From NCBI GenBank assembly GCA_030762895.1, contig CM061069.1, forward strand, positions 86,003,548-86,067,547: DNA of 64,000 bases. The letters run 5' to 3'. Source of the DNA: Sophora flavescens (taxonomy: Eukaryota > Streptophyta > Magnoliopsida > Fabales > Fabaceae). A program made the translations under genes and the position numbers. Positions 1-9,224 of the stretch are shown one piece after another. Below the pieces are notes generated by a model that was not told the origin of the DNA, made no database searches, and was given only the letters and a program-made list of their open reading frames with translations. Each line of letters begins with the position of its first letter. Position 1 is the first letter of the stretch.

Positions 1-242
1 TTCAATTGAGAAAACATGTTTCCGATCCATCGCATGTAATTGAGCCCGATGTAGTACAGTTAAAAGAGAACCTATCCTATGAAACTGCACCGGTACGGAT
101 CGAAGACAAAAGGATTAAGCAACTCTGAGGAAAACAAACTCAACTGGTCAAAGTTATCTGGGATGAAGCGACCGGAGAAGCAACCTGGGAGACTGAAGAG
201 AATATTGGATTACAGTACCCCGATCTTTTTCCCGGTACGTAA
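1..242 (+). pseudogene. Element A: C-terminal end of Gypsy pol (integrase tail), broken
   Basis: This is the last ~80 codons of a Ty3/Gypsy polyprotein, the tail behind integrase that in chromovirus-type elements binds chromatin. The frame reads from base 3 through SQLRKHVSDPSH and ends in YPDLFPGT before TAA at 240-242. It matches the tail of element C (46311-46592) almost codon for codon. A TGA at 126-128 stands where C has a Trp codon (TGG), so this copy is dead. The rest of pol lies left of the window. The stop is followed by the purine-rich tract (about 264-278) and the LTR, as expected at a 3' end. Confidence 0.85.
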
Positions 243-278
243 TTTCGAGGATGAAATTTATCTTTAGTGGGGTAGTAA

Positions 279-3200
279 TGTAAAGCCCCGATTTTCTGCT
301 TCTTGTTAATCTATGCTTAAGTGTGTGCTTGCCAGTAATTAATTTTAAAGTTTTAGAGATTATTTTGATGAACTAAAATAATTTTTATTACTTAGTTTAT
401 CCTAGGAAGCTCCAGTAAAAATTTCAGCTGAAATTCAGACGAATTCCGGTCTGCGTTTTCTCCATCGATACAAGTTTACTGATCAGAAAATGAAATTTTT
501 ACTCGTGAACGAAACGATTGGACTTCTAATTACGATTGCTAATGTTTCCACTATTTTAAAATTTTTCGTTTAAAATTTTTATTTTATTGATTTTTCGGGT
601 GCAATTTTCATAAGAAATACGATCGTTTTACACTGTCGGGGAGAGGAATTTAACTGGAACGAAACAAAGGGAAGTCAATGAATTTATTTTCATCATATTT
701 TGGAGTGTTTGGTGAGCAAAATCTTCTTTGAATAGTAAGCCATTATTACAAGAAATCATTATTTTCATAATAAATTATTATATTTCAAAAAAATTCATTA
801 AACCCCTTTTCCTCACACTTCTTCACTTTTCCTCTCATAAACTTCAAAGCACTCATAACACACTTGCTTAAGTTCTTCTTGATTTTGAGAAAACTCAACT
901 CTTGCTCTCAAGGCTTCTAATTTCTGCTGCAGCTAGGTATAATGTTCATCTATTCTACTTTATATTTCTTGCCATTTTTATTTTCTACACATGCATGCCA
1001 AAGTTGTTCATGAAAGCTTATTCCTTTTGCTTTAAAACCATCTTCTTTCAAGTTCTACTCATCTTCATCACCATCATCAACACTTGCAAGTTGAAAAAGG
1101 CTTTCCTATGACCTATTTTGAAGGATGACCGAAACCCTAAGGGAGAAAAGGTTGATGGTTTTGCAAAAATTTCTACATGCATGTTAATTATTTATGCTAT
1201 ATGTTCATGGTGCCAACTCATGGTCTTAGAAGAAAAATCCTTTTTACATGAAAATATTTTCTATCAACTCCTACTCATTTTCACATTCATTTTCATGTCT
1301 TGCATGTGTTCAAAAAGTTATCCTCCCTATGATCATGGTGTGGCCAAAAACACCGAGAGGGAAAAAAGGAGAGCTTTTGATGAAAATCCCCCATGCATGG
1401 CTTAAGAACTTTGATTTAAGTATTTTTCAAATTATGTAATTGTTAACAATATGTATTCCTTCCTTGTTGTGATTCTATGGCTAAAACTCTAAAAGCATGC
1501 ATGAAGAATAAGGGTGATTTATAAATTTTTTAACTTATGTTAAACAATTGTTTAGATTAGAATTGAAATCGTAACAAAAACTCAAGTTCGTTGCTTCGAA
1601 ACCGAGATCGAATCCTTTACCATTTTACTTTGAGGTATGGGAAGAAAGCCAAAGGGATATTATTATTATGACGACTATATGTTACCTATGTTTGCTTAAT
1701 GATGATTGATTTTTTTTTTTTTTTGTGGATGAATATGATGAATTTTTATGTGATCTATATGCATTATGTGTTTACTTGATTTGAACAAAGTTTATGATTA
1801 TATAAATGTGTTAGCGTAATGATATATTTGTTCAAGTTGTTGCATTGAAAGCCTAACCTTGGGTTAGAGCTCAATTAAATAAATTAAGATAAAAGTCTTA
1901 ATAGAAATTGTGGAGGAAGCTATAAATAAATAATTTTATCTGAAAATAAGTTTTGATTTAAAAGAGAAGAAAGATAAAATCATATTTCAGATTTATTTTG
2001 TAATATTAGAAATTTTTTGAAAAAGGGCAATATTTTCTTTTGATGAGAAGTAGAATTTTTTGAAATAATTTAACAAGTAAAAAGGGACTTCTAAAAATTA
2101 ATTTATTAAATTAGAAGAAATTCTTTTTAAAAGAAAAAATAATCTGATTTGGTTGAAAAAGAATGAATTTGTTTTTTATCAAGGTGATTTTTGAAAATGA
2201 TTTTCAAAAAGTTTTACTAAAGACTTTAATGAAAACAATATTCCAACAACATGGATAAGTTATGGAAATTTTGGTTTTTGTTTTGTTTTTCACTGAACGA
2301 AAAATAACGTTGAAAAGTGGACCTAGTAGCCGAGACGTCGGGCTACTAGTGTTAATAAACACGTTCATCTATGGTCCGTGTCATATTGTTGTGGACTGTG
2401 TGTCCTATATACGTTGGTGTGGACTGTGTGTCCTACATAAGTTATACAAACGTGGTAAAAGAAGTAAAGTTGAAAAGTTAATTTTTGTATGACCACCAAG
2501 TCTAAAACTGGTGCATCGGTTTAAGACTCTTGTGATTGGACACTCGGACTCAAATTTCCCAAGTTTACAAACTTTAATACATTGAAAAATTATGGAGGTC
2601 GAGAGCCTTTGAGCTTCTACAAGGAAAGAATTATACATAAAGAAAAGCTGCGATAATAAAATGTTTTTCATGCATTTGGCAGACGTGACCAAAGTTGTTT
2701 TGTGTGAGTACCTTGAAGGGCATGGTATATCATGCTACATTGTATCATTCTGCCTTGACGGACAATGAAATCCATATGCCTTGATTACTATGCCTTGAGT
2801 TGGATAGTATGCTATGGATATCCACGCATGTTGCACGCTGTGCCAGGAGTTTTAGGCAGTGTAATGGAATAAAAAGTTGTGCCTTTTATTGCAAAATTTC
2901 GGGCCTGATCGGCTCATTTTAAACAATTTGAATTTGGGGTCTCCAGAGATTAGGATAAAAGTTGAATCACAGAAGTGTCATGGTTTTCAAAAGCGATAAT
3001 TATCTTTTTCTATGTACTGTTTAAAATGGTATCTTGTTAATTGTATATGTTGTTTTGTATGTTTTAGGTGCATATAGTTGTCATAATTATCCATATATTG
3101 GTATCTTACCCTTGCATTTTCCTTAATATATATATGTATGTATCCTGTTATGTTGAGACTAGATGGACCCAGCCCTGCCTCTCGTGCACTCCCGGGTGCA

Positions 3201-3983
3201 GGCGATCTTGTTTGAGGATACCGACAACCCTGAGGCTTGGGTGATTCATCCGGGGAATCACACGGCCGAGTACACTGGCCCGGTTTGCATTATAGAAGGA
3301 ACACATGAGGGAGGTCCAGAGAGGAGGATTCATACCGTGGAGATCATCCAGATATCACTTCTGCCAGTCTGGTTTTATGTACATCGTTTAGCTGAGTAGG
3401 GACAGCTAGTGTTGGATCCACCACCAATGGATGTGGCGCCAGCTTCACCCATAGATGAGGACCCCGAGGAATTCATGGAGGAGGAACCTCAGTATCATCC
3501 TATGAGGAATAATGATGATGATGATGATGCACCTGGCGAGGGAGCCGGAGTGGAAGTATCCTCTTCTGATACTTCCTCTGAAAATGAGGGAGACTTCCGT
3601 GGTCTCCCGAGTGGGTATCACTAGTTGTCTTGACAAGCTTAGGAAGTCTAGTTTTATTTTGGGGTAGTGATGTTGGATGGATCTTGTCAGTCGCATGTTT
3701 TAGTTTGTCTCTTTAAACTCTAGTACAATGTAGTGTTTTGTTTGAGAAACTTCTGTCAATTCACTTGTCACTAAGAAGATGTTTGTTATCAATGTGAATA
3801 TCATGTATGTTTTCTATGAATGTAAGTTGGTCTTTTAATTCCATTGTCTTAAGTTGTGAGTTTTATTTAATAATGAATTACTAATTAGATATAAACATTC
3901 CGAAAGAAATCGACATGTCTTCTAATAACGTAAATATTAGTAAAAATGGTTAATTAATGTAATGCTCGGGTAAGGGTGTTACA
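279..3983 (+). mobile_element. Element A: 3' LTR (3,705 bp, Gypsy, same family as C)
   Basis: The LTR begins TGTAAAGCCCCG directly after the polypurine tract and ends GGGTGTTACA, so it has TG...CA ends. The same start recurs at 46629 and the same end at 40624, where a primer-binding site follows. 3.7 kb is long for an LTR. Relative to the C 3' LTR, this copy lacks about 400 bp (equivalent of 47847-48264) at about 1490. It contains the conserved CGGTCTGCGTTTTC module (about 450), two copies of a GGACTGTGTGTCC unit near 2390-2435 and a reading frame at 3163-3624. The bases after the LTR are TGAGT; the matching left target duplication is outside the window. The short ORFs at 902-1405 have no ATG start in context and are read as LTR sequence. 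Confidence 0.85.
3163..3624 (+). pseudogene. LTR-resident ORF, copy in element A (one internal stop)
   Basis: An ATG at 3163 opens a frame starting MDPALPLVHS and ending DFRGLPSGYH before TAG. A TAG at 3397-3399 interrupts it; the reading continues in the same frame as LVLDPPP. The first half holds WVIHPGNHTAEYTGPV and WFYV; the second half is Pro-rich then strongly acidic (EEDP/EEFMEEEP and a run of Asp), ending in Ser/Thr-rich VSSSDTSS. Copies in both LTRs of element C keep the same frame. A TATATATA stretch lies about 30 bp upstream of the ATG. I recognise no domain. Function unknown; it could be a captured host exon or an element-specific protein. Confidence 0.5.
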
Positions 3984-4415
3984 TGAGTCACCCCTATGAC
4001 TCACCACCCTAGGTGGAAAGGTGTTTCCTCATCCGATGTCGGGTTTTGTCTCTGCACAACCGTTCTCGACTCTGTCGATTACCCGATTTAGGTTCTACGC
4101 CCGAATAAAGTATAATAATTATTTATTTTGAAAATTTTCAAAATAACCAATATCATTGCAAATGGTATATAAAATCTAACCATTTCGATGTCGAGTCAAA
4201 ATTAGGATTTATGGTCAGCAAAATTTTATTGTCAGCGAAAACACATACCATGTTCCGTCTGAATTTACAATCCAAAATTTAGCCATAACCTTATAAAAAT
4301 AAGTATAATATGAATATGAATTTGGTTTTCCAAAAATTATTTTCTATGTTTTGGATAAATATATATATATATATATTTACTATTATTGAAAAATAGTAAA
4401 AATCGGGGTGTTACA
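3984..4415 (-). mobile_element. Fragment of a G-type LTR (first ~430 bp, minus strand)
   Basis: Read on the minus strand the segment starts TGTAACACCCCGATTTTTAC at 4415 and resembles the beginning of the LTR at 18593, including the phrases around the CGGTCTGCG-type module and a later stretch shared with 18990-19040 (ACAAAACCCGA, GATGAGGA, GACTCA). It stops abruptly at the end of the element A LTR. It is a truncated relic, probably the sequence into which A inserted. Confidence 0.6.
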
Positions 4416-4900
4416 CATGAAATTAAATTAGAGATTTATTAAATATTTATATTTTGAATATATAGTTAATAGGTATAGTTATCAAATATAAAATATCCAT
4501 TCTATTTTGGTAAGAAATTTAAAATATCTATTTGAATGTCCCTGGAAAGAGATTTTGTGTAATATGTATAATAATTATAATTATTAAATATATTTCTAAA
4601 TGTGTAATGTTTTTTTAATTTTCAGACCTTATTAATTTTTCTTTAAAATTTATGTTCTTTGAATTTATTTTTATTTTTAATTATTTTGTAATTTAGACTC
4701 TTAATTGAAGTTTTCATTTTGAATAAAAAGTAAGTGTATATAAAAATAAACTTTATATAATAAGATTTTATTAAATTAATGTATATAAAAATATATGAAT
4801 CTTACTAAGCGTTGATTAACGAATAAAAATAAATTATTTTTTTTGTAAAAAAACTCATTGAAAAATTAAATCTATTAGTTTTCAATATGTTATATATATA
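4416..4900. other. AT-rich DNA, nothing recognised
   Basis: About 485 bp of very AT-rich sequence with many short A and T runs. No ORF of note, no repeat ends and no RNA gene were seen. Confidence 0.6.
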
Positions 4901-5083
4901 ACCTCAAGGGTTGGTTTAGTGGAGCATGACATGGTATCGTATCTGACATGTTACACGTTCAAGCCCCCACTAGTCTTCTTAAAGTGAGGTGAATGTAAAT
5001 CCATTTGTAAATGCTAATAGAGCCCGAAGGTTTTCCCTCCCTTGGACTGGAGCATCATCCCTCACCCTAAAATTTAAAGAAAA
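4901..5083 (+). mobile_element. tRNA-derived SINE-like unit
   Basis: A Pol III A-box-like sequence TGGTTTAGTGG lies at 4912-4922 and a B-box-like GTTCAAGCCCC at 4957-4967, about 35 bp apart, which is the spacing in tRNA genes and tRNA-derived SINEs. The sequence in between does not fold as a real tRNA and the unit runs on through a body ending in an A-rich stretch near 5065-5083. No clear target duplication was found, so the ends are approximate. Confidence 0.5.
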
Positions 5084-5518
5084 ACATGTATTTTTTTAAT
5101 TTAATTAGTTATTCATGGGCACATTTGAAAATGCTAGTTACTAACATTTTTTTATCGAAGAATAAGAATAAAAATATTCCTGAAATGCCACGTGTGAGTC
5201 ATCCAGAGTGAATCCTTTTGTGCATTAGAAAAGAGTTGAATCTTTATGCATATATCCTGATGTATGCTCTTGCTCATGTGATGTCTCATGGCCCAGTAAG
5301 TGTAACACACGTTATACTTCACCGCAGTCGCACCTGTCCCTCCAGTCTCTCACAACAGGGCATTGGGAAGATAAAAAGACTTTGTAAATTGCACTCTAGC
5401 TGTAAAGCATTCAAAGCATTCAAAATGCTCTCTAATATCTATTTCTCTTTCCTTGTTTTCCATTCTCGATATTTCACTCACTCTCTTGAGTGCATCTTTC
5501 TCGTACGGATTTGATACA
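5084..5518. other. Unassigned DNA, possible promoter and leader of the 5519 ORF
   Basis: About 435 bp with no repeat signature. The last 150 bp are C/T-rich (TTTCTCTTTCC, CACTCACTCTC), as in plant 5' leaders. I see no firm TATA box. This is only suggestive. Confidence 0.25.
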
Positions 5519-5731
5519 ATGGCGTCTTGGTTGCTTTTTGTTCGTCGTCGTCAAGAGCTCGATGTGCAGCCATCGTCCAAGCGCCATCGTCCAGAGCACC
5601 ACGACCATTATCCAGAGCACATAATCTTCCTCCCACCCAATATCTCAGATCGGCTTGTGTGTGATTCAGATCTGCCTTTGAATCTCCTTTTCAAGTTTCC
5701 ACATTTTTTAAATTTTTTTCTTCTATTTTGA
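5519..5731 (+). CDS. Short unrecognised ORF (70 aa) with a good plant start context
   Basis: The ATG at 5519 sits in ACAATGGCG, close to the plant initiation consensus, and the preceding ~150 bp look like a pyrimidine-rich leader. The protein begins MASWLLFVRRRQELDVQPSS, continues with a basic SSKRHRPEHHDH stretch and LPPNISDRL, and ends in a Phe/Leu-rich tail at a TGA. The tail looks like translated intron or junk, so a splice site near 5690-5740 or truncation is likely. The N-terminal pattern (basic, then LPP) faintly recalls starts of some plant F-box proteins, but no F-box is present. It may be a truncated gene. Confidence 0.3.
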   Translation: MASWLLFVRRRQELDVQPSSKRHRPEHHDHYPEHIIFLPPNISDRLVCDSDLPLNLLFKFPHFLNFFLLF

Positions 5732-5762
5732 AGTTTCTGGGTAAGATCTGTTTCAGATCTGG

Positions 5763-5780
5763 TTATATATATATATATAT
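5763..5780. repeat. (TA)n microsatellite
   Basis: A run of about nine TA units inside AT-rich DNA after the short ORF. Confidence 0.8.
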
Positions 5781-5781
5781 A

Positions 5782-6056
5782 CTTTTCTTCTGTTTTGTAT
5801 TTCAAGTTTCAGATCTATTAAAATTTGTATGTTTATTTCTTCTACTTCTGTTATAATTTTTTATTATAAAAAACCGCCCGAAACCGTCCGTCACCCGTCC
5901 AGACCGATACCTGCCCAAACTGGTGCCATAAACGGACAGAAATGGGCCATATATTCTCCATTTCGGTTTTGGTCGGATTGGTATTTTTGGGCTCGAATCC
6001 GACCATAACCGGTCGGTGTCCAGTCCAAACCATGAGTAAGCAAAACAACACCACCA
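5782..6056. other. Unassigned DNA left of the Cassandra LTR
   Basis: About 275 bp. From 5870 the composition changes to moderately GC-rich with repeated CCG/CGG words (ACCGTCCG, CCGACC, GGTCGG). No gene or element end was recognised. Confidence 0.4.
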
Positions 6057-6463
6057 TGTAACACCCGGGTGCCGACGAGGGCGGGGAGTGATCACCGGTG
6101 CAAGAAGGCACGGACAAGGAGCAGCTCCTGGCAGGCTTCTAGGCGGAGGGACACATGAATGAACCGATTACACACCCGAATGAGAGAGATCCTGAGATAG
6201 TGTAGGTATGGGACTATACAGTTGAGGATGGCTTATATGAATTGATAGGTACTACCTATACCAACAAGATGCATCTTCTTTTTGGGAGCCCATCACTTAA
6301 GAACTCCACAGTTAAGCATGCTTGACTTGGAACAATTCTGGGATAGGTGACCTCCTGGGAAGTTTTCCCAAGAAGAGTGTGAGTGAGGACAAAGCACGCT
6401 GAAAAGACACGTGTTGGTTTGTAGGGACAGTCGTCAATCCACAGAGCAGCCAGAGATGTTACA
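6057..6463 (+). mobile_element. Solo Cassandra-type LTR (407 bp) with a 5S rRNA-like domain
   Basis: The segment starts TGTAACACCCGGG and ends GATGTTACA, giving TG...CA ends. It contains a 5S rRNA-like block, the hallmark of Cassandra terminal-repeat elements in plants. No tRNA-Met primer site follows the right end and no second LTR is present, so it is a solo LTR or a remnant. The flanks (CACCA left, ATAGA right) do not match, so the target duplication has been lost or the insertion is rearranged. Confidence 0.75.
6284..6371 (+). other. 5S rRNA-like Pol III promoter domain within the Cassandra LTR
   Basis: The stretch matches plant 5S rRNA at CCCATCA...AGAACTCC, then AGTTAAGCATGCTTG (box A region, 6310-6324) and GGATAGGTGACCTCCTGGGA (internal element and box C, 6341-6360). 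The 5' and 3' ends of a true 5S gene are missing and the middle is altered, so it is not an rRNA gene. In Cassandra elements this block is kept as part of the LTR. Confidence 0.75.
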
Positions 6464-6750
6464 ATAGAGGTGGAAGACAAAGCTACGGGGACTGAGCTTG
6501 GGTTCTCACAAATGCTGACCAAACTGCCGCCATCAAATCCGTAGGTGCCATCGCCACCAAATCCACCGGAGCCTTCGCATGAGTTATCGTCGAAGTTGCT
6601 GCATGAGACGTCGGCCCCACATGAGCCTCCGCCTAAATCGCCGGATCCATGTCAATTTACAAAGTGCTCCATGATTGTGGTGTTCGGGATTTTTGGAATA
6701 CCCACAAAGCTTCCACGACCCAAGACTTCGAAACCACTTAAGCCACCTTA
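6464..6750. other. GC-rich unrecognised segment, coding-like composition
   Basis: About 290 bp with balanced base use and trinucleotide periodicity unlike the AT-rich surroundings. One strand would give Pro-rich peptides and the other Gly-rich ones, so direction is unclear and stops occur. It adjoins the left arm of the inverted repeat but has no counterpart beyond the right arm. It may be another captured gene fragment. Confidence 0.3.
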
Positions 6751-8031
6751 AGATCCACAGTCGGAGCCGCTTCCTGAGCCACAACCAAAGTTTCCTGTGC
6801 CGTTACCAACACCGCCTGAACCACCAGAAATACGCTATCGGTTATCGTCATGGGCGGATGGTCAGAAGGGCACCGTCGCCGATGACCCAAGATCCACCGC
6901 CGGAAACACCTGTGCCGCGATAGCCACTGAGGGCTGTCTAGATATGAGGTTGTAGCCATTTGTGAAGGTTGAGGTTACTGGGTTCAGAAATGGAGACAGA
7001 AGGAAGGAGATATGGGCAGAAAAGGAAATCCAAAAAATGGGTCAGTTTCTTAACCTAATGGGCCAAGCCCGGGTCAATATGAATGGAGATAAGAGAAATT
7101 ATTTTGTAAAATTAGTGGGTCAAACCCTGCTCAGGGTAAGAACAAAATGGGTTTTAAAACAACAGAAGGTGGTCCCAAATTCACAGCTTCTCAATGGGCC
7201 TACTTCAGGAATTAAAGAAAGATTTCATTCGGATATCCTTCTCACTACTCTTTCTACATCCTTCCACCGTGCTTTCTTTGTCTCTCTTCTCTTCCAGCAA
7301 TAAAACCATTTTTACAACTGTTAATGGTAAAAAATATGGGAATTCTTGCTATTAACATCTACTGCCCTCCCACTTGCGTTCAACATGAAGCACTAGAGGC
7401 TCATGATGGTGCCAATAAAGGGAAATATATCATTTGACTTGGACAATATGGCATGGCATTCTGTACCAAGGTAAAAGATGTCATCTCCATGAGTTTGATT
7501 GTAGTTACTACCCTTATTAAGAACTATAGGATTGATCCAAAACAAATTTGTCTTCTAGAAGTAAGTAATGAGACTGTGACAGGCAAAAACAAATCCATCA
7601 AGACATTCATGATGCAGAATTTTGAGAAACATGGAAATACTGATATGGAGGGTGCTAATGCATGCTATGGAGGAACAGCTTCTCTGTTCAATTGTGTCAA
7701 TTGGTGGGAGAGCAATTCATGGGAAAGATGCTATGGACTTGTTGTCTGCACTGACAGTGCAATCTATGCCGAAGGACCTGCTCAATCTTTTGATTTGTGC
7801 ACATCCACTATAAAGCTGAGGAATGCACTTGTTTTTGTATATTTTCCCCTCACAAACATGCACGCTGCAGATCAAGAATGAAGTAGAGAACTTAAGGCTT
7901 GGAGGTCATACCTCAAAGGTAGTGAAAGTTGAGATTATCACGAGACAGAATCACGACAAGAGGAAAGATGGGATGGGTATAACAAGAGTAGCACAAGACA
8001 TTGGGATAGTCCATAATAGAAGCACAACCCC
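6751..8031 (+). repeat. Left arm (1,281 bp) of a large inverted repeat
   Basis: The reverse complement of this arm matches 8080-9222 along its length. Matched landmarks are the GATCTTGGGTCATCGG block, GCAACCTCAACCTTCAC, the HMG-CoA synthase fragment and the ATAGTCCATAATAG block next to the loop. This arm has about 150 bp (about 7041-7190) that the right arm lacks; the missing piece is bounded by short direct repeats around AATGGGCC, so the right arm probably lost it. The loop is only about 48 bp (8032-8079). Confidence 0.9.
7324..7785 (+). pseudogene. Hydroxymethylglutaryl-CoA synthase N-terminal fragment, left arm
   Basis: HMG-CoA synthase condenses acetyl-CoA with acetoacetyl-CoA in the cytosolic mevalonate pathway. 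From the ATG at 7324 one frame gives the N-terminal third of the plant enzyme: ILAINIYCPPTC, HEALEAHDGANKGKY, MAFCTKVKDVISMS, IDPKQI, then ANACYGGTASLFNCVNW with the nucleophilic Cys of the thiolase-fold active site, and YGLVVCTDSAIYAEGPA. A TGA within the region of the conserved IGLGQ motif breaks the frame once, and a few residues are missing before NACYGG. Similarity stops after EGPA, about a third of the usual ~450-470 residues. No intron interrupts the recognised part. It is truncated, so not an enzyme gene; it belongs to the inverted repeat. Confidence 0.85.
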
Positions 8032-8079
8032 CCTCATTTCTTCTTATTTGATCCAGGTGGAACAAATGTAGAAATTGAT

Positions 8080-9222
8080 GGGGTAGTGCTACTATTATGG
8101 ACTATCCCAAGGTCTTGTGCTGCTCTTGTTATAACCCCTCCATCTTTCCTCTTGTCATGATTATTTTCTGTGATAATCTCAACTTTCACAACCTTTGAGG
8201 TATGACCTCCTTGCCTTAAGTTCTCTACTTCATTATTTATCTGCAGCGTGCATCTTTGTGAGGGCTAAATCATACATAAACCAAGTGCATTCCTCAGCTT
8301 TATAGTGGATGTGCATAATTCAAAAGATTGAGTAGGTCCTTCGGCATAGATTGTACTGTCAGTGCAGACAACAATTCCATAACGTCTTTCCCATGAATTG
8401 CTCTCCAGCCAATTGACTCAATTGAATAGAGAAGCAGTTCCTCCATAGCATGCATTAGCCGCCACAATATCAATATTTCCATGTTTCTCAAAATTATGCA
8501 TCAGGAATGTCTTGATGGATTTGCTTTTGTCTGTTAGTCTCACTACCTACTTCCAGACAACCAATTTGTTTTGGATCAATCCCATACTTCTCAAGAAGGG
8601 AAGTAACTACAATCAAACTCATGGAGATGACATCTTTTACCTTGGTACAGAATGCAATGCCATCTTATCCAAGTCCAATGGTATATTTGCCTTTACTGGC
8701 ACCATCATGAACATCCGGTGCTTCATGCTGAACACAAGTAGGAGGGAAGTAGATGTCAATAGCAAGAATTTCCACATTCTTTGCCATTAACAGTTGTAAA
8801 AAAGGTTCTATTGCTGGAAGAGAATAGAGACAAAGAAAGCACGGTGGAAGGATGCAAAAAGAGTAGTGAGAAGGATATCTGAATGAAATCTTTCTTTAAT
8901 TCCTGAAGTAGGCCCATTAAGAAACTGACCTATTTTTTCGATTTCCTTTTCTGCCCCTATCTCCTTCCTTATATCTCCATTTATGAACCCAGCAACCTCA
9001 ACCTTCACCAACGACTACAACCTCATATCTGGGCAGCCCCCAGTGGCTACCGCGGTGCCGACGTTTCTGGCGATGGATCTTGGGTCATCGGGGACAGTGC
9101 CCCTCAGACCTTCCGCTCACTACCACGACAACCAGCAGCGTATATCTAGGGGTTTAGGAGTAGTTGGCAATGGTGGAGGTGAATCCGGCGACGGCTCAGG
9201 CAGCGGCTCCGGTCACGGATCT
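8080..9222 (-). repeat. Right arm (1,143 bp) of the large inverted repeat
   Basis: Counterpart of 6751-8031 in opposite orientation, starting about 48 bp after it. Relative to the left arm it lacks about 150 bp between short AATGGGCC-type direct repeats. By eye most stretches agree in roughly nine of ten bases, so the two arms are diverged copies but still able to pair. Confidence 0.9.
8334..8787 (-). pseudogene. Hydroxymethylglutaryl-CoA synthase N-terminal fragment, right arm
   Basis: On the minus strand an ATG at 8785-8787 opens MAKNVEILAIDIYFPPTC, closer to the plant HMG-CoA synthase start than the left copy, followed by HDGASKGKYTIGLG. A stop then falls just after GLG, and after GCLEVGSET a frameshift disrupts the reading. 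NACYGGTASLF is still recognisable near 8440 in another frame, and similarity ends at the same place as in the left arm. Both arms thus derive from one captured piece that began upstream of the start codon, since about 30 bp before the ATG are also shared. Confidence 0.85.
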
Positions 9223-9224
9223 GA

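Noticed and set aside
902..1405. Two ORFs (69 and 95 codons) with near-identical partners at 47253-47759
   Set aside because: They lie in duplicated LTR sequence, start without a proper ATG context or with a non-ATG codon, and a third copy (27600-27832) is disrupted. Shared LTR origin explains their similarity.
3982..3986. CATGA at 3982-3986 and 4416-4420 as a target duplication of the LTR relic
   Set aside because: The first copy overlaps the last two bases of the element A LTR (ending TTACA), and the relic has no LTR end there. Chance similarity is the simpler view.
6284..6371. 5S ribosomal RNA gene
   Set aside because: Only the internal part matches, both gene ends are missing, and it is embedded in a TG...CA LTR of Cassandra type.
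7324..7881. Functional HMG-CoA synthase gene
   Set aside because: Only the first third is present, with an internal TGA and missing residues, and the opposite arm repeats the same fragment with its own breaks.
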